Below the pieces are notes generated by a model that was not told the DNA's origin, searched no databases, and saw nothing but the letters and a program-made list of their open reading frames with translations. Positions 35,493 through 44,425 of a DNA stretch of 64,000 nt are shown here, piece after piece. A program made the translations under genes and the position numbers. The DNA lies in assembly GCA_022821495.1 (NCBI GenBank), contig JAJEDN010000056.1, positions 1-64,000 of the forward strand, given 5' to 3'. This stretch comes from Candidatus Poribacteria bacterium. GTDB lineage: Bacteria; Poribacteria; WGA-4E; WGA-3G. The number at the start of each line of letters is the position of its first letter. Position 1 is the stretch's first letter.

Positions 35493-37445
35493 ATGGCAAT
35501 AAATACAGGTACCCGAAAGTACCTGATCCCCGGCTTTTTCCTCTTACTGTTGAACTGCTCTCTGGTATTCTATGCTGATGCAGAGGACGTATACAGTCTA
35601 TTTGGAAAGTTATTCCTTTCTGGACGCGTCGAATACGATTTCACAAACAGACGAAACTTCCTCGCTGATACTGAGGAAGAGCGAGTCAGGCAGGACAACT
35701 TTGATTTTGACCGCATCTTTCGACGTGGTTTCCACAGTGTCATGGTGATTGAGGAGACCGCAGGCAGCGTCAAAAATATCCTCAGTCTTGGCGAAGTCCC
35801 GACAACCTTCACGAAATTCACCTTTGATCAAATTGACCTCAGCGGTGTCCGGTGGGAGGTCCGCTCCAACCGCACAGATTGGACGATCCTAATGGTACCC
35901 GGTTTGCTTAACCGGTTAAACGGTCAAGAGGGACAGACAGAAGGCTCCGGCATCGGCTTACGCGAGGTCACAAAATTCGGTAATTCACAACTCGGACTTT
36001 CTTGGTACTTTCGCCAAGTCCCCGTATGGGCAGTGGATCTGGAAACTAATTTTACCAACTACGGTGTGAAAGCAGAAGTGGCTGTCACGCCGAAAAGCGC
36101 ACTCCAAAAGAATCTACGTTCACGTTTCGACGCGACCACAACGGTTTTCAAAGCCTTCCAAACCGTTGGTGATACGATTTTTCAGGCAGAAGCGTATCGC
36201 GTCGGGCACCGGTTCGATGCCTCCCGCTCTGTCGGTGATAACGATGACCAAGACCGCTATTCCGATAACACGTTTCTTGACCCACCCTCCCTGATTATTC
36301 CCGGCGACCTTGATAAAAATAACAACGGGATCTTCGACTACGAAGACGACATTCTGCTTTTCGATGTCGATGAGGATTTCCTTGATGAAAGTGACCGGAA
36401 CAATAACGGCATCCGTGATGAAGAGGAAAACGACTTGGATCCGAATTACGAATTTGATGTCGGACTGCAAGGCATCCGGCTTTTCATGAACCGTAAGATA
36501 ACTCAGCAGGCAAGCACTGTTAACCTCGATCTTGGATTTCAGGCAGAAGAGAACCTCGGACTCAGAAATACGCCTACTTCAACAAAAGCGTTCGCTAACC
36601 TCGTCTACCAGAGACAACTCGCACAAGCCTCTTCGCTCGTTTTTGAGAACGAACTCAAACTCGTAAAGGATCGGATTCCTGACGAAACGTGGTATTATGC
36701 CGGATTTTTGGGAAGACAAGAAGAACGCCTCTATCGATCCCAGCTGGAAATCCAGAAGATGACAAAGGACGGGCATGTGCAATTCTTCTATGTTGATGGT
36801 GGTGTTGAGATCGAAAAACGACGTAGGGATCCGCTGCTGATGCAGAACGACCTAATTAACACCGCCAAAATCACGTATGAATACTCAGGAATTGAGCGAA
36901 TGGTCACGACAGTTCGCGCCAAGGTTCAATATGACTACGATTTTGAGAAAGACAATGAACATTACGAAGTCGGTATTTTCAAGACGCTGTATCGCCTACG
37001 TCCCTCCAAATCACTGGAAATTAGTCCAATGTTCAAGTATACCATCCGTAACGGTTTCCGGATGGCAGAGGACAGGATCGAATACCTGCCATTAACCGCA
37101 GAAATCGACGGTGAGGAAATCTCACGCGCGCTACGATTGCGCACAATTGAACATACGCATGTCCGGGATATGACTCCCGCGCTTATCCTCAAAGTCGTCT
37201 ATCAGTTCACAAAAACCATCAAACTCACCGGTGGCGGGCAAATTCTCCTGTTCAATGATATGCTAAAGAACGATAACGATTTTGTCCGTCAAGCACTCTT
37301 AGCGGAGATGGAGAAGAGCTTTGTCGCTTACGAGAAGCGGATGTTTCTGCATATCGGCGCACGATACATAGATCAGCGCGCAATCGGGGAAGTTAACGAC
37401 CAAAACTACATGGAAATCTTTGTGCGCGTCTTCGGAAAATTCTAA
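35493..37445 (+). CDS. Exported outer-membrane barrel-like protein with EF-hand-type loops
   Basis: The 650-residue protein has a signal peptide (residues ~10-30) and mainly amphipathic beta strands throughout. An Asp-rich block lies near 270-320 (DLDKNNNGIFDYEDD, DRNNNGIRDEEEND, DPNYEFDVGLQGI). It shares the calcium-loop block and the sequence around it with the larger protein at 14558 and is a shorter paralogue. It follows the propeller lipoprotein by 137 bases on the same strand. The two may be co-expressed envelope proteins. No enzyme motif was seen. Confidence 0.75.
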   Translation: MAINTGTRKYLIPGFFLLLLNCSLVFYADAEDVYSLFGKLFLSGRVEYDFTNRRNFLADTEEERVRQDNFDFDRIFRRGFHSVMVIEETAGSVKNILSLGEVPTTFTKFTFDQIDLSGVRWEVRSNRTDWTILMVPGLLNRLNGQEGQTEGSGIGLREVTKFGNSQLGLSWYFRQVPVWAVDLETNFTNYGVKAEVAVTPKSALQKNLRSRFDATTTVFKAFQTVGDTIFQAEAYRVGHRFDASRSVGDNDDQDRYSDNTFLDPPSLIIPGDLDKNNNGIFDYEDDILLFDVDEDFLDESDRNNNGIRDEEENDLDPNYEFDVGLQGIRLFMNRKITQQASTVNLDLGFQAEENLGLRNTPTSTKAFANLVYQRQLAQASSLVFENELKLVKDRIPDETWYYAGFLGRQEERLYRSQLEIQKMTKDGHVQFFYVDGGVEIEKRRRDPLLMQNDLINTAKITYEYSGIERMVTTVRAKVQYDYDFEKDNEHYEVGIFKTLYRLRPSKSLEISPMFKYTIRNGFRMAEDRIEYLPLTAEIDGEEISRALRLRTIEHTHVRDMTPALILKVVYQFTKTIKLTGGGQILLFNDMLKNDNDFVRQALLAEMEKSFVAYEKRMFLHIGARYIDQRAIGEVNDQNYMEIFVRVFGKF

Positions 37446-37481
37446 AAAATAAAAAAATTATGCATTTTTTTCAAAATTAAC

Positions 37482-37510
37482 TTGACAAACAGATGTATAG
37501 GGTGTATAAT
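37482..37510 (+). promoter_or_regulatory. Perfect consensus sigma-70 promoter of the blaI/blaR-like operon
   Basis: TTGACA (37482-37487), 17 bases, TATAAT (37505-37510): both hexamers and the spacer are consensus. It lies 328 bases upstream of the regulator start, with a repeat element in between. Confidence 0.8.
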
Positions 37511-37539
37511 ACTATTACTACGTATTTATATTTAGTATT
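37508..37539 (+). promoter_or_regulatory. Candidate BlaI-family operator overlapping the -10 box
   Basis: AATACTA (37508-37514) and TAGTATT (37533-37539) form an inverted repeat with an 18-base gap beginning in the -10 box. BlaI/MecI repressors bind TACT/AGTA-type dyads at such positions. Autoregulation by the BlaI-like protein is inferred. Confidence 0.4.
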
Positions 37540-37574
37540 TACAAATCGTAATTCGCAACATGAGCATTAACATT

Positions 37575-37782
37575 AGGATTTACGTACTGCTTCTTAAAGT
37601 CCCCCTGATAAGGGGGATTTAGGGGGTTAAAAGGACTTTAAAGTCCCCCTGATAAGGGGGATTTAGGGGGTTAAAAGGACTTTAAAGTCCCCCTGATAAG
37701 GGGGATTTAGGGGGTTAAAAATGTGGGAAATACCGCTTTTTGCGGCCAAATGTCCGATATTTGCTCAGTTTGCGTAGGCCTT
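37575..37782 (+). repeat. Terminal-inverted-repeat element with three tandem CCCCCTGATAAGGGGG units
   Basis: Left end AGGATTTACGTA (37575-37586) and degenerate right end TGCGTAGGCCTT (37771-37782) bracket three tandem copies of the 44-base unit (starting 37596, 37640, 37684). It has landed in the 5' untranslated region of the blaI-like gene. Confidence 0.75.
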
Positions 37783-37837
37783 GAACATTTTGACTTGTAA
37801 ATCAAATTCACCTTTTTAATATTAAGGACAAAATCAA

Positions 37838-38224
37838 ATGAGACCCCAGAGATTACACCCTTTAGAACTTGAGGTAATGAAAGTGGTATGGAAATTGGCG
37901 CGTGCCACGGTCAACGATGTCCTCGATAACATTGACCGCAAACTCGCCTATACCACCGTCGCTACGACTATGAAAAGTCTCGAAAAGAAAGGCTTTTTGT
38001 CTCATGAAGTTGATGGTAGAACGTTCGTTTACCAAGCTTTGATTAAAGAGACAGAGATTACGCATACGATGCTCAACGATTTACTGGAACGCCTTTTTGA
38101 CAACTCAGCCGAGAAACTGGTGAACACACTCCTCGAAGTGCGACAAACCAGCGTAGATGAACACAACCGCTTACAGGCGTTAATTAATAACTACCAACCT
38201 GAAGGAGAAGAAACCGATGACTAA
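37838..38224 (+). CDS. blaI: BlaI/MecI-family transcriptional repressor
   Basis: The 128-residue protein has the winged helix of BlaI/MecI/CopY repressors: LHPLELEVMKVVWKLARATVNDV, then YTTVATTMKSLEKKGFLSHEVDGRTFVYQ (split: YTTVATTMKSLEKKGFL, HEVDGRTFVYQ). An acidic helical dimer domain completes it. It normally represses its own operon until the partner sensor protease causes its cleavage. It overlaps the M56 protease gene by 8 bases, the standard blaI-blaR layout. AAGGAC precedes the ATG. Confidence 0.92.
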   Translation: MRPQRLHPLELEVMKVVWKLARATVNDVLDNIDRKLAYTTVATTMKSLEKKGFLSHEVDGRTFVYQALIKETEITHTMLNDLLERLFDNSAEKLVNTLLEVRQTSVDEHNRLQALINNYQPEGEETDD

Positions 38225-41147
38225 GCAAATCCTCCTTTCCCTGCTCAACTGCTCATGGCAGTGGCTGCTCCTGAGCGGCTTGATCTGGTTCGTCGCAGCT
38301 CGCTTCCGCCGCTCCAACACCACTGTTCATCTGCTCTGGCTATTATCTTTACTCAGTCTACCGATCCTGTTCGGTTTGAACCAGTTTGTACCAGCCCTCT
38401 CCATCGGCGGAGACCCGGGACCAGAATTGACGCAGGCGAAGCCAATAGACATATCGGGTTTAGCTGCACTGACTACAGATTTACCAGAAATTTCATCCAC
38501 TGAAAGCGATACACAATCCAAAAACCAACTGTTTGCTGGTGGCAAATCCGTCATCAATTGGGCGAAGACGGATCTGCTACTGTGGGGTTGGATAATCGGT
38601 GCGCTCGCTATGTTAGTCCGGTTCATGTTTGGCTTGTGTCGAATCTATCAACTCCGACGCAGTGCTGTAGCAGCTGATGATTCATATCAGGCGATTTGCC
38701 GACGATTGGCACAACAACTCGACATAAAGCGTCCGGTCACCGTGTGCTTCTCGGATCGAGTCGCATCACCGATCTCATTCGGTTGGTTATCACCCCACAT
38801 CCTGATTCCACAAAAACTGAATTTGGAACACTTTGCGTTAGTCGCTGCGCACGAATTAGCGCATGTACAACGGCGCGATTGGTTAACAAATCTCTTTTCG
38901 CATGTGGTAGGCGTTATCTTCTTTTTCCATCCGATTTACCATTTCCTTAACCGCGAACTCGTCCACCTACGCGAACGTATCTGTGACGATTGGGTCATCC
39001 AATTGACAGGATCAAGAAAAAACTACGCGCAGTGTCTGTTGGATCTCGTGCGTCACAGAGATAGAACTATCCCACTCGCTTTGTCCCTAAATCAGCCATC
39101 GCAGTTGGAATCTCGGATTGATGCTATCCTGAAAAGCAATCGACGGTTAGACGTACAACTGAAACCGCGCTTACGGTTAATAGCAGCGACCTTACTCCTA
39201 ACCTGTCTACCCATATTGGCAATGGCACAGTTGGTGCCGCTGAAAACCTTCCAAGTCTCATTGTTCGCTCAAGCCCCTGAGAAATCAGAAAAAGCGGTCG
39301 ATAAGACTCAGGAAAAGCAGGCCATGCAAAAAGCGAAAACTGAGAAAATGGGTAAGAAAGAATACGAAGACAAGTCATACATCAAAGTGGAAGACCCAAT
39401 AGCGTTTGAGAGATCTGAAGAAAACAGAATATTCTCTGGACCGCAACCGGGCGAAAAACTCCCATCGTTGAAAGTAACTGGCATTCGTGATAGACTTGAC
39501 GGAACAACGTTTGATATTACCACTAAAGCAGATAGGAAGCCGCTCATCCTATTCTTGCAGGACACCAATGCAGTCGGCGTAAAAGGGCTTGTCAACGTGT
39601 CCAATTTGCTTCTTAAAATTGATGCTTTCCAAAAAAGGCATAGCAAGGCAGCGAGTGACGAGAAGTCTAATCAAGGGCTTCAGATAGGTGTTGTGTTCCT
39701 TGCAGACAGTCTTGATACCTTACCTGACTGGGCGCATGACATGTTAAACGAAGAAATTTCAAACGAGATATTAACAGGAATATCTCCGGAGGGTCGTGAA
39801 GGACCAGGGAGTTATGGACTGAACCGCAACGTGGCACAGACGGTTATTGTCGCTAAAGATGGGAAAGTCCTACACAATTTTGCTTTCACACAACCGATGC
39901 TCTATAGCGATCCACACTTCCTTGGTGCCGTCGCCGACGCAATTGAAGTAGATGCTTCTGTGCTGGAGAAATGGTTGAATGAAGAAGGAGAATGGTTAAC
40001 CGGCGATGAAATTACAAATCCAACGTCCGCAACAGTAGAGAAATGGTTGAACGAAGAGCCTGCCAAAGGGACACGTATGGAGCGAGGCGGAGAACAAATG
40101 GAACGTGAAGGTGCTCGCAATAGTGAACAAGATCCCTCTCTCGAAGAACTTGTTAAGCCCTTCGACAAAGATGGCGATGGCAAATTGAATAAAGAAGAAG
40201 GCATGGCAATGCGCCGCGCCATAGTAAATCGGGAATCTGAAAAAAATCGGGAATCTCAAAACCGATACCGCAGACGGAACGTTGAAGTGAAAAATCCCGC
40301 TGAGTTCAAAAAGGTGCAGGGGACAAAACTGTTCTCTGGTCCACAACCCGGTGAAAAACTGCCATCATTAATGGCTAAGGGCATTAACGGTGAAACTAAG
40401 GGCAAAATGTCCGATGTCATCGCCGAGGCAGACGGACAACTACTCGTTCTCTTCCTGCAGGATGAAAGCGGTCTCGGGTTACGCGGATTGCTTGGTATTT
40501 CTCGTCTACTCGCGCAAATCGCCGAGAAATCTAAACAGGCAATCCATATAAATGCCGTGTTTTTAGGGGACGCGCCAGATACCGTGGAGAATCAAGCCAG
40601 TAAGTTAGTCCCACATATTCCAAGTGAGGTCTTACTCAGTGTCTCTCAGGACGGTCGAGAAGGTCCGGGCAGCTACGGGTTAAATCGTAACGTAGCGCAG
40701 ACGGTTATCATCGCCAAAGGTGGAAAAGTGCTACACAACTTCGCTTTCACGCAACCGATGCTCCATCCAGACCCTTATGTGCTTGGGGCTGTCGGAGACG
40801 CAATTGGCGTAGAACCTGCCACTCTGGAAAAATGGTTGAATGTAAGCGATCTTACAATCGCCATTAAAAACCCGACCGAGGGTGAAAAGACTGGCAGAAT
40901 GCTCTTCAACGGAGACGTTGTCCAGTTTGACGAATTGAGTGCTCGCCTTCTCAATTTGCCTGAAGAACAAAAATCTACGCTTACGATCCAATCAGGACGA
41001 GAAGTATTACATGAGCAAATCGTCAAGGTAATGGATCTCGCAAAAGAAGCAGGTATTGATAAAATTGAATTTGCAATTAGTCCGGCTGAAAGTAGAAGTA
41101 TGGAACCTGACAAAGCACAGGAACACCGTAGCAAAAATTCCGATTAG
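38217..41147 (+). CDS. BlaR1-like M56 sensor metalloprotease with two thioredoxin-like domains, EF hand and ExbD-like tail
   Basis: The N-terminal ~350 residues are a BlaR1/MecR1-type M56 peptidase with several membrane helices, zinc motif HELAHVQRRDW (His-Glu near 211) and downstream ERICDDW. In place of the usual penicillin-binding sensor, the long C-terminal part has two homologous ~190-residue thioredoxin/peroxiredoxin-like domains. Both contain FSGPQPGEKLPSL and GPGSYGLNRNVAQTVI plus GKVLHNFAFTQPML. An EF hand (DKDGDGKLNKEEG, near 645) lies between them and an ExbD/TolR-like segment at the end. The thioredoxin-like domains lack a CxxC pair. AAGGAG precedes the start, inside the end of blaI. 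It probably senses a non-beta-lactam envelope signal. Confidence 0.85.
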   Translation: MTKQILLSLLNCSWQWLLLSGLIWFVAARFRRSNTTVHLLWLLSLLSLPILFGLNQFVPALSIGGDPGPELTQAKPIDISGLAALTTDLPEISSTESDTQSKNQLFAGGKSVINWAKTDLLLWGWIIGALAMLVRFMFGLCRIYQLRRSAVAADDSYQAICRRLAQQLDIKRPVTVCFSDRVASPISFGWLSPHILIPQKLNLEHFALVAAHELAHVQRRDWLTNLFSHVVGVIFFFHPIYHFLNRELVHLRERICDDWVIQLTGSRKNYAQCLLDLVRHRDRTIPLALSLNQPSQLESRIDAILKSNRRLDVQLKPRLRLIAATLLLTCLPILAMAQLVPLKTFQVSLFAQAPEKSEKAVDKTQEKQAMQKAKTEKMGKKEYEDKSYIKVEDPIAFERSEENRIFSGPQPGEKLPSLKVTGIRDRLDGTTFDITTKADRKPLILFLQDTNAVGVKGLVNVSNLLLKIDAFQKRHSKAASDEKSNQGLQIGVVFLADSLDTLPDWAHDMLNEEISNEILTGISPEGREGPGSYGLNRNVAQTVIVAKDGKVLHNFAFTQPMLYSDPHFLGAVADAIEVDASVLEKWLNEEGEWLTGDEITNPTSATVEKWLNEEPAKGTRMERGGEQMEREGARNSEQDPSLEELVKPFDKDGDGKLNKEEGMAMRRAIVNRESEKNRESQNRYRRRNVEVKNPAEFKKVQGTKLFSGPQPGEKLPSLMAKGINGETKGKMSDVIAEADGQLLVLFLQDESGLGLRGLLGISRLLAQIAEKSKQAIHINAVFLGDAPDTVENQASKLVPHIPSEVLLSVSQDGREGPGSYGLNRNVAQTVIIAKGGKVLHNFAFTQPMLHPDPYVLGAVGDAIGVEPATLEKWLNVSDLTIAIKNPTEGEKTGRMLFNGDVVQFDELSARLLNLPEEQKSTLTIQSGREVLHEQIVKVMDLAKEAGIDKIEFAISPAESRSMEPDKAQEHRSKNSD

Positions 41148-41150
41148 GTT

Positions 41151-41271
41151 GGGACTTACGCATTGCCTCTTAAAGTCCCCCTGATAAGGGGGATTTAGGG
41201 GGTTAAAGACACAGAAATTACTGCCTTTTACGTAAAAATATCGCCATATTTACGCAATTTGCGTAAATCCT
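41151..41271 (+). repeat. Terminal-inverted-repeat element with one CCCCCTGATAAGGGGG unit
   Basis: Left end GGGACTTACGCA (41151-41162), right end TTGCGTAAATCCT (41259-41271), one core unit at 41172-41204. It begins just after the stop codon of the M56 gene. Confidence 0.8.
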
Positions 41272-41295
41272 ATAGGTTATAGGAGGAAAAACATA

Positions 41296-42669
41296 ATGGA
41301 CGCGGTAAAACGATGCGATGGTATGAGCCGCCGGGATTTTATCCGGGTCGGCGGCTTGGCAGCACTTGGACTTGGGTTAGGCGACTTTTTTCACTTGCAA
41401 CGCGCCTTTGCCGTAGGGGCGAGGTTACCTCGCCCCTACGCAGCCAAAGCAAAATCCTGTATCCTGATATGGCTCGATGGCGGTCCCAGCCATCTCGAAA
41501 CCTTTGATCCGAAGCCAGACGCACCACAAGAGGTTCGCGGACCCCTAAGCACTATTGCCACGAATCTCACAGGCGTCCGTATCAGTGAATGCATGGAACA
41601 AACAGCAAAGATTATGGATAAAGTTGCTGTTATACGATCAATGACTTCACCGCTGGGTGAACACAGTCTCGGTACCCAGTACCTTATGACAGGCTACAAA
41701 CCCACGCCTGCGTTAGCGTATCCGACTTTTGGGGCAACGGTTGCCCACATCAGGTCTCAAAATAGTAAAAACGCTTCAGAAAATGCGCTAACCGCTTTAC
41801 CGCCAAACATCGCAGTCCCGAACTTCACGGGTGAAGTATCAGGTAACGGATATCTACCGAGTGCGACCCGTCCATTTGCTGTTGGCGGTGATCCGAAAAG
41901 ACCTGACTTTAAGGTGCGCGACCTTGATTTCTATGAGGGAATTGATTTACAACGCGTTTCTCGGCGGAGGCAGTTCGTCAATGCGCTCAACGCATTCAGC
42001 CGCGCCAAAGACGCTGACACAACGACGGTATCGGATCCTGAGTTAGAACGGGCCTACAACCTGATTACATCCACCGAAGCCAAAGCGGCGTTCACGCTTT
42101 CCGAGGAGCCGCAAGAGGTGCGCCAGCGATATGGTACAGATGGCGTAAACGGGATTGGACAGAGCTGTTTATTGGCACGACGGCTTGTTGAGAGAGGTGT
42201 GCCATTTGTGACGGTCAACCATACGGGTTGGGATACGCATAACGATATATTCCAGTTGAAAGAGCGATACCCTACGGACCGAAACGCGCATTTGCCGTCC
42301 CTTGATCGGGCATTGCACGCGCTGATTCAGGACCTTTCCGAACGGAATATCTTGGATGAAACACTCCTGGTGGTCATGGGTGAGTTTGGACGTACACCCA
42401 AAATTAACTCGCAAGGCGGACGTGATCACTGGCCCAACGTGTTCAGCGTGATGTTGGCGGGGGGTGGTGTCCAAGGCGGACAGATCGTCGGCAGCAGCGA
42501 TGCGCTCGGCGAATTTCCAAAGGAACGTCCTGTAACGCCATCGGATCTATCAGCCACAATCTATACGCTCCTCGGCATTGACCCCAGCTTGGAACTACAC
42601 ACCAGCGACGGCCGCCCAGTCCGCGTTGCACCTGACGGTGCTAATGTCGTTTCAGAGTTGATCGCCTAA
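41296..42669 (+). CDS. DUF1501 family protein (Tat-exported, sulfatase-like fold)
   Basis: The 457-residue protein starts with a twin-arginine signal (SRRDFIRVGGLAALGLGLG). It is followed by the DUF1501 core: CILIWLDGGPSHLETFDPKPD, VRGPLSTIATNL, GEHSLGTQYLMTGYKP, VTVNHTGWDTH, GEFGRTPKIN, GRDHWPN. The fold belongs to the alkaline phosphatase/sulfatase superfamily. Planctomycete-like genomes pair it with DUF1549/DUF1553 cytochromes, as here. A perfect palindrome (41412-41440) is inserted in frame between the signal and the mature protein, adding GARLPRPYA. GGAGG precedes the ATG. Confidence 0.92.
   Translation: MDAVKRCDGMSRRDFIRVGGLAALGLGLGDFFHLQRAFAVGARLPRPYAAKAKSCILIWLDGGPSHLETFDPKPDAPQEVRGPLSTIATNLTGVRISECMEQTAKIMDKVAVIRSMTSPLGEHSLGTQYLMTGYKPTPALAYPTFGATVAHIRSQNSKNASENALTALPPNIAVPNFTGEVSGNGYLPSATRPFAVGGDPKRPDFKVRDLDFYEGIDLQRVSRRRQFVNALNAFSRAKDADTTTVSDPELERAYNLITSTEAKAAFTLSEEPQEVRQRYGTDGVNGIGQSCLLARRLVERGVPFVTVNHTGWDTHNDIFQLKERYPTDRNAHLPSLDRALHALIQDLSERNILDETLLVVMGEFGRTPKINSQGGRDHWPNVFSVMLAGGGVQGGQIVGSSDALGEFPKERPVTPSDLSATIYTLLGIDPSLELHTSDGRPVRVAPDGANVVSELIA
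41412..41440 (+). repeat. Perfect palindrome inserted in frame in the DUF1501 gene
   Basis: Arms CGTAGGGGCGAGGT and its exact complement (14 bases each) surround a single T. It is the same family as 13083-13117 and is translated here as VGARLPRPYA at the signal-peptide junction. Confidence 0.9.
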
Positions 42670-42687
42670 TCCAATTGTCTTATAAGC

Positions 42688-42984
42688 AGGACTTACGCAT
42701 TTTGACTTAAAGTCCCCGTGATAAGGGGCGGTGAATGCCCATACGGGGAATGCCATACGGAGAACCTTCATACCGTTGATTCTGATTCTTTAGGGGGTTT
42801 AAAGGGAGAAATTCCCACTTGACTTAAAGTCCCCCTGATAAGGGGGATTTAGGGGGTTTAAAGGGTAGAAATTCCCACTTGACTTAAAGTCCCCCTGATA
42901 AGGGGGATTTAGTGGGTTTAAAGGGTATAAATTCCCACTTTTGGCATCGAAATATCCAATATTTCCTTAATTTGCGTAAGTCCT
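42688..42984 (+). repeat. Terminal-inverted-repeat element with three core units, one interrupted by a second repeat
   Basis: AGGACTTACGCA (42688-42699) and TGCGTAAGTCCT (42973-42984) are perfect inverted ends. Core units start at 42709, 42826 and 42886. The first unit is split by a GGTGAATGCCCATACGGGG-type insert (42729-42788), which also occurs inside the unit near 48347. The element fills nearly all of the 331-base gap and ends 2 bases before the Shine-Dalgarno sequence of the next gene. Confidence 0.85.
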
Positions 42985-43000
42985 AATAAGGAAGTTATCT

Positions 43001-44062
43001 GTGAAAAAATTAATCTGCGTCTTGTTAATTGGGATTGTTTTGGTGGGTTGTGGTGAAGATGAGATGATTGAAGAACAACCTGAGATAACCCAAACCGAAG
43101 TCGTTGATGATACACCGCTTCGCGTCATTACTTGGGAGAAAGATGGCGCATCGATGGTGTTGGTCGCTGCAGGTTCTTTTGAAATGGGTGACCCTTTCGA
43201 TGAAGGAAAGCCGGATGAACTTCCTGTCCATCGAGTAGCGTTGGACGCTTTTTACATGGATCGGCACGAGGTGACAATCGGACAATATAAACAGTTTTTG
43301 AGAGAAACCGCCCACGGAACCTTACCCGACCAAACACCTAATTGGATAGCAGAAAAGGCGATTGTACTTGCACAAAAAGGTGTCCCGCAGGTGGTTGGTT
43401 TCACTACACCGACCGACAATCACCCAGTAGCAGGTGTCACTTTTAACGATGCCCAAGCCTATGCCGAGTGGGCAGGCAAACGGTTACCTACCGAAGCCGA
43501 ATGGGAATACGCAGCACGAGGCGGGGTAATCGGGAAACGCTACGTCTGGGGAAACAAACCGCCCCAAAAAACAGACTGTAATTTTACCGGTTCCTTTGGC
43601 GGAGAACAGGCGGATGACGGTTATTTATACACAGCACCTGTAGGAAGTTATGCCGCTAACGGCTATGGATTATATGATATGGCAGGGAACGTCTGGGAAT
43701 GGTGTGCAGATTGGTATGGTGAAAACTATTACGCAAGTTCTGCTCCGAAGAACCCAAAAGGATCAGAAACGGGAACGGAACGGGTGATAAGAGGCAGCGG
43801 GTGGTCGAGTTATCTTCAACACCTACGCCTGTCACGTCGTTTAAAACTTTCTCCGACAGCGACCGGATTTCCACAGGCGACTGAATATTCAGGTTTGAAG
43901 AAACCAGTCTTGGATAAGAACATCCCTATAGACAAGCAAAAACCGAATCAGGAACAGAAACCACAAGCAGATCCAGCCGTGAAAAAACAGGTGCCCGACA
44001 ATACCGTTTGGATCGGCTTTCGATGCGTGGCAGATCTGACAAGGGATAAAAAGTCCCCCTGA
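43001..44062 (+). CDS. SUMF1/formylglycine-generating-enzyme-domain lipoprotein, probably non-catalytic
   Basis: A GTG start with AAGGAAG opens a lipoprotein (LLIGIVLVGC, Cys near 17). The SUMF1 domain follows: MVLVAAGSFEMGD, PVHRVALDAFYMDRHEVT, RLPTEAEWEYAARGG, GNVWEWCADWYG and GFRCV. The segment that carries the catalytic cysteines in true formylglycine-generating enzymes reads RGSGWSSYLQHLRLSRRLK here, without them. Like many SUMF1 proteins it may therefore bind or sense rather than modify sulfatases. The last residues (KKSP) and the TGA stop come from a repeat unit starting at 44050. Confidence 0.87.
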   Translation: MKKLICVLLIGIVLVGCGEDEMIEEQPEITQTEVVDDTPLRVITWEKDGASMVLVAAGSFEMGDPFDEGKPDELPVHRVALDAFYMDRHEVTIGQYKQFLRETAHGTLPDQTPNWIAEKAIVLAQKGVPQVVGFTTPTDNHPVAGVTFNDAQAYAEWAGKRLPTEAEWEYAARGGVIGKRYVWGNKPPQKTDCNFTGSFGGEQADDGYLYTAPVGSYAANGYGLYDMAGNVWEWCADWYGENYYASSAPKNPKGSETGTERVIRGSGWSSYLQHLRLSRRLKLSPTATGFPQATEYSGLKKPVLDKNIPIDKQKPNQEQKPQADPAVKKQVPDNTVWIGFRCVADLTRDKKSP

Positions 44063-44344
44063 TAAGGGGTGTTTCTTCTGGGGTTTAGAAATCGAAATAA
44101 CGAATGTTATTCAAAGTTCCTGATAAGGGGATTTAGGGGGTTTAGAAATCGAAATAACGCGTGTGATTCAAAGTCCACCTGATAAGGGGGATTTAGGGGG
44201 TTAAATAACCGGCTCTTGAAGTCCCCTGATAAGGGGGATTTAGGGGGTTAAATAACCGGCTCTTGAAGTCCCCTGATAAGGGGGATTTAGGGGGTTAAAT
44301 AACCGGCTCTTGAAGTCCCCCTGATAAGGGGGATTTAGGGGGTT
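44050..44344 (+). repeat. Array of six CCCCCTGATAAGGGGG units
   Basis: Units start at about 44050 (degenerate), 44113, 44170, 44219, 44265 and 44312. The last four share the spacer TTAAATAACCGGCTCTTGA and a ~47-base period. The array occupies nearly the whole 363-base gap and overlaps the end of the upstream gene. Confidence 0.85.
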
Positions 44345-44425
44345 TCTTCTAACATGAAAGTCCTCATTTGGGCAACACCCTCTACAAATGAAATATCAGT
44401 AAAAATATAAATTATGGAGAAATTA

